Below are positions 55,128 to 63,317 of a stretch of 64,000 nucleotides of DNA, in pieces. Source of the DNA: Myxococcus fulvus (lineage in GTDB: Bacteria; Myxococcota; Myxococcia; Myxococcales; Myxococcaceae); the NCBI RefSeq assembly GCF_900111765.1, contig NZ_FOIB01000007.1, forward strand, positions 557,704 to 621,703, read 5' to 3'. The notes beneath the pieces are model-generated. The model worked only from the letters and a program-made list of their open reading frames with translations. It made no database searches and was not told the DNA's origin. The position numbers and the translations under genes are program-made. How positions within the stretch are numbered: the stretch's first letter is position 1; each line of letters opens with the position of its first letter.

Positions 55128-56873
55128 CTACGGCTCGTTGACGATGATGAGCCCGCGCGCCGAGTCCACGACGTACACGTAGCCGTCGCCGGGGATGCGC
55201 ACGCCGAAGGCGCCCTCGAGGCTGCCGGCACGTCGGCCCGGGTCGTCCTCTCGGAACGTATTGAAGTGCGCGACCTGTCGAGGCTGGGTGGGGTGGGAGA
55301 CATCCAGCACGCGCAGCCCCTCCTGATACCAGGCGACGTAGAGGAGGTTGCCGCGCAGCAGCATGTTGTGGATGGACGTGGGCGGCCTCATCCGGAACGT
55401 GCCGATGAGCGGGATGTTCGTCGGGTCCGTCACGTCGAGCACGCGCACATGGGTGCCGGGACCCTCGCCGCCCTCGAAGGCGATGGTCCTGCCCGCGAAC
55501 GTCCCCACCGCGCTGTGGTGCGCATACACGAAGCCCCCGGGCGGCGTGTAGTTGCCGAGGTGCTGGACGTTGTCCAGGTCCGTGATGTCCATGATGGAGT
55601 AGCCGGAGTCCGCGTTGCTCACGTAGAGCCGGTTCTCGTACACGAAGACATCATGCGGACCGCCGCTGAAGCCTCCGGGCGTCGGCGTGACGAGCTGGAG
55701 CAGGGCGGGCGCGAGCGGCGTGGTGAGGTCGTAGACGTAGGTGGCCACGCCCGCGCTGTTGGCATACAGGCGGTTGCCGACGACGAGCACGGTGTGGACG
55801 TGGGACGGGCCCTCGGCGCGGCGCACGAACACGGGATTGGCCGGGTCCGTGATGTCGAAGACGACGAGCCCCGACGAATCACTGGCGATGTAGAGCGCGT
55901 CACCCTTCGCCCAGACGCCGTTCCAGGCGCCATCCCCGGGGATGTTGATCGTCTTGACGAGCGTGGGGTTCGTCCGGTCCCTCACGTCGAACACGGAGAG
56001 TCCACCCAGCCGAGGGGCTCGCTCCAGCGAGACGACGTAGGCGTGCTCCTTGGCCACGTAGATGTCCACGGGCATGCCGACGGGCGTCGAGGCCTCGCCG
56101 ACGCGAGCAATGCCTCCGGAGGACTCGCCCTCGCCGGGGGCCCAGGTCATCCGGTGGGCCTCGAAGGTGCCGAGCGTCTTGCTGTAGCCGGAGATGGGGC
56201 TGTCGAGGCAGGACACATAGCAACCGGTGATGACGCCCGGCGAGGGGACGTGGCAGCCGGCGAGCGCGGTGGTGGTGACGGCGTCGCCCGAGGGGGTCCT
56301 GACGGTGCGGCGTCCCGCGACGAAGAAGGTGCCGCCCTCCGTCACGCGGGCCAGCAGGGGTGCATTGCTCATCGCGTCCCGGGAGCCATCCAGGCTGAGC
56401 TGGAAGGCGTTGCTGCCGTTGCCGACAGCGGTGGAGTTGGGGCGTCCCGGGCGGACGCGCAGCTCCGCGCGGGTGGTGAGCTGGAAGATGCCCTGGCCTT
56501 CGATTCCGGAGAGCTGTTCGGTGGAGCAGCTGGCCAGGTCGAAGGTCGACAGGCTCTGGCAGAGCTGCGGGTCCAGGTTCTCGGCGTCGAGGAACTGGCA
56601 CGTGTCGTAGCGGCCCTTGTCGAACCAATCGCCCTTGTCCTCGAGCACGGTGTACGTGCCGTCCCAGGGCGGCGGGCCGCTGTCGGGTGTGCCCGCGTCG
56701 TCGGGAGGCAGGCCGCCATCGGTTGTGCCCGCGTCCTCGGGAGGAGGGCCGCTGTCCTGTGTCCCCGAGTCCGGAAGCGAGCCCGCGTCCTTGCCCGAGT
56801 CGGAGTCGCCGCAGGCGATGAGGAGTGGGAGGAGGACACAGAGGAAGCGCCAAGGGGACAGGGGTGTCTGCAT
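55128..56873 (-). CDS. LVIVD-repeat lipoprotein, paralogue 1
   Basis: 581 aa from ATG 56873 (GAGG 6 nt upstream). The lipoprotein signal ends LLPLLIAC. A linker of about 45 residues with PDSGT/PPEDAG-type repeats follows. Residues about 75-240 are a unique N-terminal domain containing GTYTVLEDKGDWFD and the Cys motif FDLASCSTEQLSG. Residues about 250-581 carry repeated LVIVD-type blades: GLSVFDVRDRTNP, GLVVFDITDPANPVF, YSIMDITDLDN, VRVLDVTDPTNIP and LRVLDVSHPTQPRQ. This predicts a surface beta-propeller. It is the most downstream of three tandem paralogues. Function unknown. Confidence 0.88.
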   Translation of the reverse strand: MQTPLSPWRFLCVLLPLLIACGDSDSGKDAGSLPDSGTQDSGPPPEDAGTTDGGLPPDDAGTPDSGPPPWDGTYTVLEDKGDWFDKGRYDTCQFLDAENLDPQLCQSLSTFDLASCSTEQLSGIEGQGIFQLTTRAELRVRPGRPNSTAVGNGSNAFQLSLDGSRDAMSNAPLLARVTEGGTFFVAGRRTVRTPSGDAVTTTALAGCHVPSPGVITGCYVSCLDSPISGYSKTLGTFEAHRMTWAPGEGESSGGIARVGEASTPVGMPVDIYVAKEHAYVVSLERAPRLGGLSVFDVRDRTNPTLVKTINIPGDGAWNGVWAKGDALYIASDSSGLVVFDITDPANPVFVRRAEGPSHVHTVLVVGNRLYANSAGVATYVYDLTTPLAPALLQLVTPTPGGFSGGPHDVFVYENRLYVSNADSGYSIMDITDLDNVQHLGNYTPPGGFVYAHHSAVGTFAGRTIAFEGGEGPGTHVRVLDVTDPTNIPLIGTFRMRPPTSIHNMLLRGNLLYVAWYQEGLRVLDVSHPTQPRQVAHFNTFREDDPGRRAGSLEGAFGVRIPGDGYVYVVDSARGLIIVNEP

Positions 56874-56958
56874 GAGAGGCCTCGGGAAGGCCACCCGGAA
56901 GGAGCGGGTGGTGCCTCCAGGAATGGCGAGGCGCGCTCACGGCGCCACTGCGCGCGCT

Positions 56959-56975
56959 CGATGCTTGCCGGATGA
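56959..56975 (-). promoter_or_regulatory. 17-bp motif shared upstream of LVIVD paralogues 1 and 3 (copy 1)
   Basis: TCATCCGGCAAGCATCG (- strand) lies 86 bp upstream of paralogue 1. It occurs identically 88 bp upstream of paralogue 3. CCTTGCAAT (+ strand) also lies beyond both copies (57033-57041 and 60743-60751). Conservation inside otherwise diverged intergenic DNA suggests a regulatory site or a relic of duplication. Confidence 0.4.
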
Positions 56976-57064
56976 CGACGGAATCACGGCCACGTGCCGT
57001 GAACGCCGCCCGCTGGACCCGCCGGGCCGCGTCCTTGCAATGACACGGCCCGGGTCGGGCGGCG

Positions 57065-58813
57065 CTACAGCTCGTTGACGATGATGAGGCCGCGTGACGA
57101 GTCGACGAGGTACACGAAGCCGTCCCCGGGGATGCGCACGCCGAAGGCGCCCTCGAAGAGGCCGTGGCCTCGGCGCGGATCGGTCTCCCGGTAGGTATTG
57201 AAGTGGGCGAGCTGCCGGGGCTGCGTGGGATGGGAGACGTCCAGCACGCGCAGGCCCTCCTGGTACCACGCGACATAGAGCAGGTTCCCGCGGAGCAGCA
57301 GGTTGTGCATGGACGTGTGGGGGCGCATGCGGAACGTGCCGATGAGCGGGATGTTCGTCGGGTCCGTCACGTCGAGCACCCGCACGTGGCTGGCCGTGAA
57401 CTCACCGCCCACGAAGGCGAGGGTGCGCCCCGCGAAGGTGCCCACCGCGTTGTGGTGGGAGAAGGTGCCGATGAATCCCGGCTGCAGGTAGTCACCGAGG
57501 TGCCGGACGTCGTCCAGGTCGGAGATGTCCATGATGTGGAAGCCGGTCGTATCGTTGCTGATGTAGAGCCGGTTGCCGTGCACGAAGACGTCATGCGGAC
57601 CGCCGGTGTAGCCCTCGGGCGCCCACGTGATGAGCTGGAGCAGCGTCGGAGCGAGGGGCGAGGTGATGTCGTAGACGAAGGTGCCCGTGCCGGGTGAGTT
57701 GGCGAAGAGCCGCTCCCCCTCGACGAGCACGGTGTGCACGGCGTCGGGGCCCTCGGCGTGGCGGACGAAGCCGGGATTGGCCGGGTCCGTGATGTCGAAG
57801 ACGATGAGCCCCGAGCTGTCGCTGGCGACGTAGAGCGCGTCACCCTTCGCCCAGACGCCGTTCCACGCGCCATCGCCGGCGATGGTGACCGTCTTGACGA
57901 GCGTGGGCTTCGTCCGGTCCTTCACGTCGAACACGGAGAGGCCACCGAGGAGGGGCCCCTTGCTCATCGACACGACGTAGGCGTGCTCCTTGGCGACGTA
58001 GATGTCCACGGGCATGCCGACGGGCGTCGAGGCCTCTGCCACGAGCGCGAGCCCACCCGAGGACTCGCTCTCACCGGGCGCCCAGGTCACCCGCTGTGCC
58101 TCGAAGGTCCCGAGCTCCTTGACGGTTCCGGAGAAGGGGTCGTTGCGGCAGTGCGCAAAGCAGCCCGTGATGACTCCGGGGCTGGTCACATGGCAGCCCG
58201 CGAACGAGGTGGTCCTGACGCGGTCCCCTCCCGGCCAGCGGATCGTCGTCCTCCCCGTGAGGAAGAACGTACCGCCTTCGGTGACACGGGCGATGAGTGA
58301 CCCGGAGCTGTACGCGTCCTGGGTACCGTCGGCGCTGAGCCGGAAGGTGGTGAATGTGTTGTTGACGGAGGTCGACGGAGGCTGGGTCGAGGAGTAGGTC
58401 GCTTCCGTGCGGACGTTGAGCAGGTAGATGCCCTGGTTCTCCACGCCGGAGAGCTGCTCGGTGGAGCAGCTCGACAGGTCGAAGGCCGCGATGCGCTCAC
58501 ACCGCTGCGGGTCCAGGTCCTCGGGCGAGACGAACTGACACGTGTCATGGCGGCCGGTGTCGATCCAATCACCCTTGTCCTCGAGCGCGGTGTACGTCCC
58601 GTCCCAGGGCGGAGGGCCTGAATCGGGCGTCCCCGCGTCGGGTGTCCCCGCATCGTCAGGAGGCGAGCCGCTGTCCGCCGTGCCCGCGTCGGAGCCCGAG
58701 TCCGGGAGCGAGCCCGCGTCGTCTCCTGAAGGGGAGTCGTCACAGGCGGCCAGCAGCAGGAGCAGGAGCGGGATGCAGCGCCAGGGTCCCAACGGATGCG
58801 GCGATGGCTTCAT
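57065..58813 (-). CDS. LVIVD-repeat lipoprotein, paralogue 2
   Basis: 582 aa from ATG 58813 (GAGG 7 nt upstream). The lipoprotein signal ends LLLLLAAC, then a PDSG/PPDDAG linker and the same domain order as its neighbours: GTYTALEDKGDWIDTG, FDLSSCSTEQLSG, and LVIVD blades (GLSVFDVKDRTKP, GLIVFDITDPANPG, FHIMDISDLDD, VRVLDVTDPTNIP, LRVLDVSHPTQPRQ), ending GLIIVNEL. It is closest by eye to paralogue 1 in the blade region, and shares a TATCCAGGA upstream element with paralogue 3 instead. It probably sits in the outer membrane, facing out. Confidence 0.88.
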   Translation of the reverse strand: MKPSPHPLGPWRCIPLLLLLLAACDDSPSGDDAGSLPDSGSDAGTADSGSPPDDAGTPDAGTPDSGPPPWDGTYTALEDKGDWIDTGRHDTCQFVSPEDLDPQRCERIAAFDLSSCSTEQLSGVENQGIYLLNVRTEATYSSTQPPSTSVNNTFTTFRLSADGTQDAYSSGSLIARVTEGGTFFLTGRTTIRWPGGDRVRTTSFAGCHVTSPGVITGCFAHCRNDPFSGTVKELGTFEAQRVTWAPGESESSGGLALVAEASTPVGMPVDIYVAKEHAYVVSMSKGPLLGGLSVFDVKDRTKPTLVKTVTIAGDGAWNGVWAKGDALYVASDSSGLIVFDITDPANPGFVRHAEGPDAVHTVLVEGERLFANSPGTGTFVYDITSPLAPTLLQLITWAPEGYTGGPHDVFVHGNRLYISNDTTGFHIMDISDLDDVRHLGDYLQPGFIGTFSHHNAVGTFAGRTLAFVGGEFTASHVRVLDVTDPTNIPLIGTFRMRPHTSMHNLLLRGNLLYVAWYQEGLRVLDVSHPTQPRQLAHFNTYRETDPRRGHGLFEGAFGVRIPGDGFVYLVDSSRGLIIVNEL

Positions 58814-58957
58814 GGAGCGCCTCGGGAGTCCCTCCGCGACAGTGCGGGCGGCCTTCCTGGATAGGCCAGTGCGGGCTCCTGATTCCATCGTGGGTTGCCG
58901 CTGTTTTAAGACAGCGGACAGCGGCCACCGTGACTCGGGGCCCGCGGCACCCGGCGC

Positions 58958-60610
58958 CTACAGCTCGTTGAGGATGATGAGTCCGCGTGACGCGTCGACC
59001 AAGTACACGTAGCCGTCACCGGGGATGCGCACGCCGTAGTTGCCCTCGAAGACGGAGTGCTCGCGCCCCGGGTCGTCCTCCCGGAAGGTGTTGTAGTGCG
59101 CGACCTGCTTGGGCTTCGTGGGATTGGAGACGTCGAGGACGCGCAGGCCCTCGTGGTACCAGGCGACGTAGAGCAGGTTCCCGCGCAGCAGCAGGTTGTG
59201 CATGGACGTGGGGGCGCGCATGCGAAACGTGCCGATGAGCGGAATGTGGGCCGCCGGGTTCGTGACGTCGAGCACGCGCACGTGGGAGCCCGGGAACTCT
59301 CCGCCCTCGAAGGCGATGGTCTTGCCCGCGAAGGTGCCCACCGCGCTGTGGTGCGCATAGGTGGCGAGCCGGGGCAGGAAGTAGCTGCCCAGTTGGCGGA
59401 CGTCGTTCAGATCGGCGACGTCCATGATCTGGAAGCCATCGCTTCCGTTGCTGACGTAGAGCCGGTTCTCGTACACGAAGACATCGTGGGGACCGTCGCC
59501 ATAGCCGCCCTCCACGGTCGGCCTGACGATCTGCAGCAGCGGTGGGTCCATGGGGTTCGTGACGTCGTAGACGTACGTGCCGGTGCCGGGGGCGTTGGCG
59601 TAGAGCCGATCGCCGTCGACGAGCACGGTGTGGACGGTGGTGGGGCCCTCGGCGCGGCGCACGAACGTGGGGTTGGCCGGGTCGCGGATGTCGAAGATGA
59701 CCAGGCCGGAGGAGTTGCTGGCGACATAGAGCGCGTCGTCCTTGGCCCAGACGCCGTTCCACGAGGTGTCACCCGGGAAGCTGAGCGTCTTGACGAGCTT
59801 GGGGTTCGCGCGGTCCCTCACGTCGAAGACGGAGAGGCCGCCCAGCAGGGGCGGGCGATCCAGCGAGACGACGTAGGCGTGCTCCTTGGCGATGTAGAGG
59901 TCCGCGGGTCGGATCATCGTGGTGGAGGCTTCGCCCACGCGGGAGAGGCCGCCGGAGGCCTCTCCCTCACCGGGGGCCCACGTCATCCGGTGGGCCTCGA
60001 AGGTGCCAAGCGTCTTCGAGTAACCGGTCACCGGGTTCTCGACGCAGGACACGTAGCAGCCGGTGATGACGCCAGGGGAGGGGACGCGGCAGCCGGCGAA
60101 CGCGGCGGTGGTGACGAGGTTGCCGGTGGTGAGCGCGAGCGAGCGGCGGCCGGAGAGGAAGAAGGTCCCGTTCCCGGTGTCACGCGCGAGGATGGGCCCG
60201 GAGCCCAGCGCATCCTGTGAACCGTCGGCGCTGAGGCGGAAGCTGATCGACCCTCCGGAGACGGAGGTGCTGGTGGGTCGATCCGGGCGCACGCGCCGCT
60301 CCGCTCGGAGGACGACCTGGTAGATGCCCTGGTCCTCCAGGGTGGAGAGCTCGGCGGCGGAGCAGCCCGACAGGTCGAAGCCCGAGGGGCGCTGACAGAG
60401 CAGAGGGTCCAGGTTGTCCGCGTCGACGAACTGGCACGCGTCATGGCGGCCGGTGTCCACCCAGTACCCCCGGTCCTCCAGCTCCGTGTAGGTGCCGTCC
60501 CACGGTGGCCCCGCATCGGGAGTGCCCGCGGGGGAGTCACCGCAGGCGGTCAGGAGGAGGGGGAGCAGGGCGCACAGAGAGCGCCGTGCTCCGCGCGAGG
60601 GAGTCGTCAT
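58958..60610 (-). CDS. LVIVD-repeat lipoprotein, paralogue 3
   Basis: 550 aa from ATG 60610 (GAGG 5 nt upstream). The lipoprotein signal ends LLPLLLTAC. The linker is much shorter than in the other two copies (DSPAGTPDAGPPWDG), which accounts for most of the length difference. The rest keeps the common order: YTELEDRGYWVDTG, FDLSGCSAAELS, then blades GLSVFDVRDRANP, GLVIFDIRDPANPTF, FQIMDVADLND, VRVLDVTNPAAHIP and LRVLDVSNPTKPKQ, ending GLIILNEL. It is the first of the tandem set. The role is unknown; linker length may set distance from the membrane. Confidence 0.88.
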   Translation of the reverse strand: MTTPSRGARRSLCALLPLLLTACGDSPAGTPDAGPPWDGTYTELEDRGYWVDTGRHDACQFVDADNLDPLLCQRPSGFDLSGCSAAELSTLEDQGIYQVVLRAERRVRPDRPTSTSVSGGSISFRLSADGSQDALGSGPILARDTGNGTFFLSGRRSLALTTGNLVTTAAFAGCRVPSPGVITGCYVSCVENPVTGYSKTLGTFEAHRMTWAPGEGEASGGLSRVGEASTTMIRPADLYIAKEHAYVVSLDRPPLLGGLSVFDVRDRANPKLVKTLSFPGDTSWNGVWAKDDALYVASNSSGLVIFDIRDPANPTFVRRAEGPTTVHTVLVDGDRLYANAPGTGTYVYDVTNPMDPPLLQIVRPTVEGGYGDGPHDVFVYENRLYVSNGSDGFQIMDVADLNDVRQLGSYFLPRLATYAHHSAVGTFAGKTIAFEGGEFPGSHVRVLDVTNPAAHIPLIGTFRMRAPTSMHNLLLRGNLLYVAWYHEGLRVLDVSNPTKPKQVAHYNTFREDDPGREHSVFEGNYGVRIPGDGYVYLVDASRGLIILNEL

Positions 60611-60697
60611 GGGAGCCTCGGTGATGAATCCGCCCGCGCAGGTGCGAGCGGTCATCCTGGATACGCCAAGGGCTGCCCATGTTCCCCGGCGCTCCGC

Positions 60698-60714
60698 CGA
60701 TGCTTGCCGGATGA
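60698..60714 (-). promoter_or_regulatory. 17-bp motif shared upstream of LVIVD paralogues 1 and 3 (copy 2)
   Basis: TCATCCGGCAAGCATCG (- strand), identical to the copy at 56959-56975, lies 88 bp before the paralogue 3 start. It also lies just past the facing end of the peroxidase gene. Confidence 0.4.
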
Positions 60715-60775
60715 GGCCGAAAGCGAGGACGCAGGGGCTTGCCCTTGCAATCCTCCCCGTCATCGGTCCTCGGCG

Positions 60776-61324
60776 TCAGGCGCCCTTGGCCAGCTCCGCG
60801 TCGATGGCCTGCACCAGGCGCGGGTCCTCCGCGGTGACGTCCGGGGCGAAGCGCGCGGCGACGCGACCATCACGGCCGATGACGAACTTCTCGAAGTTCC
60901 ACTGGACCTCGGGGATGGGGTTCGCCTCGATGCCGTAGCCCTTGAGGCGCGTGCGCATGGGGCCCTCGCCGGTGGCGTCCGGGAACGCGCGGGTCAGCTC
61001 CTGGTAGAGCGGGTGCTTGTCCTCGCCGACGACGGAGATCTTGGAGAACAGCGGGAACTTCACCGCGTAGTTGAGGTCGCAGAACTGCTTGATCTCCTCC
61101 TCGCTGCCCGGCTCCTGACCCATGAAGTTGTTCGCGGGGAAGCCCAGCACCTCGAGCCCCTTCGCGCGCTTCTCCTCGTAGAGCTTCTCCAGGCCCGCGT
61201 ACTGCGGCGTCAGGCCGCACTTGGAGGCCACGTTCACCACCAACAGGACCTTGCCCTTGAACTGTCCCAGCGTGCTGGGCGCGCCATCGATGGACTTCAA
61301 GGGGATGTCGAAGAGGTTGCTCAT
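60776..61324 (-). CDS. Glutathione/thioredoxin peroxidase (GPx family)
   Basis: 182 aa from ATG 61324. It reduces hydroperoxides. The peroxidatic Cys is in NVASKCGLTPQY (near residue 36), the Trp of the tetrad in VQWNFEKF, and a second Cys in IKQFCDLNYAVKFP is placed as the resolving Cys of thioredoxin-dependent members. The usual Gln block (FPCNQF) reads FPANNFMGQEPG, so the Gln position is Asn and the usual Cys there is Ala. This variation is seen in some bacterial members. It is cytosolic with no signal. It is divergent from the sugar dehydrogenase gene. Confidence 0.92.
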   Translation of the reverse strand: MSNLFDIPLKSIDGAPSTLGQFKGKVLLVVNVASKCGLTPQYAGLEKLYEEKRAKGLEVLGFPANNFMGQEPGSEEEIKQFCDLNYAVKFPLFSKISVVGEDKHPLYQELTRAFPDATGEGPMRTRLKGYGIEANPIPEVQWNFEKFVIGRDGRVAARFAPDVTAEDPRLVQAIDAELAKGA

Positions 61325-61628
61325 GTCCGGCTCGCTTCCGAAGAAAAGTGGGGAGGGGTTCCCGGGTGGGAAGACCCGCGAGATATACAGGACGAAATCC
61401 CCGGTCCCGGCAAGCAACATCCCTGGAGTCGGACGCGGGATTCAGACGCCCGGTCCACCAGTGGACGCGGCCTTGATGAGGGCCGTGACACGGTGACTTT
61501 CCACCGAGGGATGACCGGCCAGGCATTGACCGCGAACTGAATCGCGGCCCGCCCGCAACGAGGCTTGCGCGCCATTGCGCACGGCGGCAACTTCCCCCTC
61601 CGCACCATCCCCCTCAGGAGAGAGACGC
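61325..61628. other. Divergent intergenic region, 304 bp
   Basis: This lies between the starts of the peroxidase (- strand) and sugar dehydrogenase (+ strand). I see no gene. It holds a perfect 6-bp dyad, CCGCGA-actgaa-TCGCGG, at 61530-61547, overlapping a TTGACC that could be a -35 element for the + strand gene. A purine-rich AGGAGAGAG ribosome site directly precedes 61629. For the - strand I find only weak promoter-like sequence (TATATC near 61384). Confidence 0.4.
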
Positions 61629-63014
61629 ATGCGTTTCCTGTCGATGCCCCTCATCGTCGCCGCCCTCCTCGTCGGTTGCAGCGACGATCCAGATCCCACG
61701 CCGACGCCGGACTCGGGCACCTCACAGCCGGACTCGGGCACGCCCCAGCCGGACGCGGGGAATCCGCCGGAGGACGCGGGCACGCAGGAGCCCGACGCGG
61801 GTGTCCCGCCGGAGGACGCGGGCACTCAGGAACCGGACGCGGGTGTGCCGCCGGAGGACGCGGGGACCCTGCCCAGCGGTCCTCCCGTTCCGCAGGGGCC
61901 GCCCAACGTGCCCGAGTTCCCTCCGGCCTTCCCCGGACAGACCCGCGCCCCGGCGATTCAATCGCAGACGCAGTTCATGGTCGTCGAGGTGACCTCCGGC
62001 ATCAGGAATCCCTGGGCCATCGCCTTCCTGCCCGACCAGCGCATGCTGGTGACGGAGAAGCCCACCGGGCGGCTCTACATCGTCACCCAGGAGGGCGTGA
62101 AGTCGCCCGCCGTCACGGGGCTGCCCGCGGTGGACGGCCGGGGGCAGGGCGGGTTGCTCGACGTGGAGGTCGGTCCCGACTACGCGGAGAGCCGGCTCAT
62201 CTACTGGACCTATGCCGAGCCCCGTCAGGGCGGCAACGGGCTGGCGGTGGCGCGCGCGAAGCTGGTGGACGGCGCGCAGCCCGCGGTGGAGAACGTCCAG
62301 GTCATCTTCCGCATGATGCCCACGCTCGAGTCGACGCTGCACTCGGGCGGACGGCTGGTGTTCGCGCCCGACGGCAAGCTGTTCGTCACGCTGGGCGAGC
62401 GCTCCATCCTCGCGGGCCGCGCGCAGGCGCAGGACGTGAAGAGCCACTTCGGCAAGGTCGTCCGCATCAACCCGGATGGCTCCGTGCCGCAGGACAACCC
62501 CTACGTGAACACGCCGGAGGCGAAGCCGGAGATCTGGTCGGTGGGCCACCGCAACATCCTGTCGGCGGCGCTCGATGGGCAGGGCCGCCTGTGGATCGTG
62601 GAGATGGGACCGCAGGGCGGTGACGAGCTGAACCGGCCCGAGGCGGGCAAGGACTACGGCTGGCCCACCATCGGGTACGGTGAGGAGTACTCGGGCGCGC
62701 CCATCCACGACAGCCCCACGCGCGCGGGCATGGAGCAGCCGGTGTACTACTGGGATCCGGTGATTGCTCCCTCGGGGATGACCATCTACTCGGGGACGCT
62801 GTTCCCCGAGTGGCGCAACGACATCTTCGTGGGCGGGCTCGCGGCCCAGGCCCTGGTGCGGCTCATGGTTCGCAATGACCGCGTCGTGGGCGAGGAGCAC
62901 CTGCTCCTGAACCGCAAGGAGCGCATCCGCGAGGTGGTGCAGGGACCCGAGGGCGCGCTCTACCTGCTGACCGACGCCACCAACGGCAAGGTGCTCAAGG
63001 TCCTGCCACGCTGA
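61629..63014 (+). CDS. PQQ-dependent sugar (glucose/sorbosone-type) dehydrogenase lipoprotein
   Basis: 461 aa from ATG 61629 (AGGAGAGAG upstream). The lipoprotein signal ends VAALLVGC. A linker at residues about 23-95 has imperfect repeats of PDSGT, QPDAG and PPEDAGTQEPDAGV. The catalytic propeller begins near residue 120 (SGIRNPWAIAFLPDQRMLVTEK in part). It has the quinone-site His in TLHSGGRLVF, RNILSAALDGQGRLW, GPQGGDELNRPEAGKDYGW in part, and PSGMTIYSG, all typical of the soluble GdhB/YliI (Asd) family. It oxidises aldose sugars outside the cytoplasm if PQQ is available; the substrate is unproven. A strong hairpin follows. Confidence 0.92.
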   Translation: MRFLSMPLIVAALLVGCSDDPDPTPTPDSGTSQPDSGTPQPDAGNPPEDAGTQEPDAGVPPEDAGTQEPDAGVPPEDAGTLPSGPPVPQGPPNVPEFPPAFPGQTRAPAIQSQTQFMVVEVTSGIRNPWAIAFLPDQRMLVTEKPTGRLYIVTQEGVKSPAVTGLPAVDGRGQGGLLDVEVGPDYAESRLIYWTYAEPRQGGNGLAVARAKLVDGAQPAVENVQVIFRMMPTLESTLHSGGRLVFAPDGKLFVTLGERSILAGRAQAQDVKSHFGKVVRINPDGSVPQDNPYVNTPEAKPEIWSVGHRNILSAALDGQGRLWIVEMGPQGGDELNRPEAGKDYGWPTIGYGEEYSGAPIHDSPTRAGMEQPVYYWDPVIAPSGMTIYSGTLFPEWRNDIFVGGLAAQALVRLMVRNDRVVGEEHLLLNRKERIREVVQGPEGALYLLTDATNGKVLKVLPR

Positions 63015-63040
63015 GATTTCCAGCCGCTCGTGTCGCATCC

Positions 63041-63073
63041 GCGCTCTCCGAGGGAATCCTCCTCGGGGAGCGC
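63041..63073 (+). terminator. Intrinsic terminator-like hairpin after sugar dehydrogenase
   Basis: Arms GCGCTCTCCGAGG and CCTCGGGGAGCGC pair at 12 of 13 positions plus one G-U, with a 7-nt loop. A short T-run (GTCGTTT) follows. It starts 27 bp after the stop codon. Confidence 0.7.
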
Positions 63074-63118
63074 GGTCGTTTGATGGCGGGTGGACGTGTC
63101 GAGCGTCTCGCGGGGCCG

Positions 63119-63138
63119 TGCGTCACCGACGTGACGCA
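63119..63138. promoter_or_regulatory. Operator-like palindrome upstream of amidohydrolase
   Basis: TGCGTCAC-CGAC-GTGACGCA is a perfect 8-bp inverted repeat with a 4-bp spacer, about 180 bp before ATG 63318 and after the terminator. Its size and symmetry suit a dimeric helix-turn-helix regulator. No regulator gene is adjacent in the window. Confidence 0.4.
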
Positions 63139-63317
63139 ACCGGTGCCCCCGATGCTCACGAGCCCGCAGTGTCACGCCGGGCCGTTCATGGGCGCACAGG
63201 CTCGCGTTCAGGGGACGTCGTCGCGCGGAGCGCTCGCTTGTCAGGGGCTCACCCCGAAGCCAGTGTCCCGCGCGCAATCCCCTGGGACACCTCTACCCGT
63301 CACATCGAGGACTCGCC

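Larger units (their letters stand above)
63015..63317. other. Intergenic region, 303 bp, with terminator and palindrome
   Basis: This lies between the sugar dehydrogenase stop and the amidohydrolase start, both on the + strand. It contains a terminator-type hairpin near its left end and a perfect 20-bp palindromic element near 63119-63138, listed separately. The rest shows no convincing coding sequence or RNA gene. Confidence 0.5.

Noticed and set aside
54579..56975. A 798-codon + strand open frame across the DUF2267 gene and LVIVD paralogue 1
   Set aside because: It reads DUF2267 in the wrong frame and the complement of a clear lipoprotein gene; composition is Gly/Arg/Ala/Asp noise.
61698..61870. 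Short tandem DNA repeats at the start of the sugar dehydrogenase gene
   Set aside because: They encode the flexible PDSGT/PPEDAG lipoprotein linker common in myxobacteria, not a separate element.
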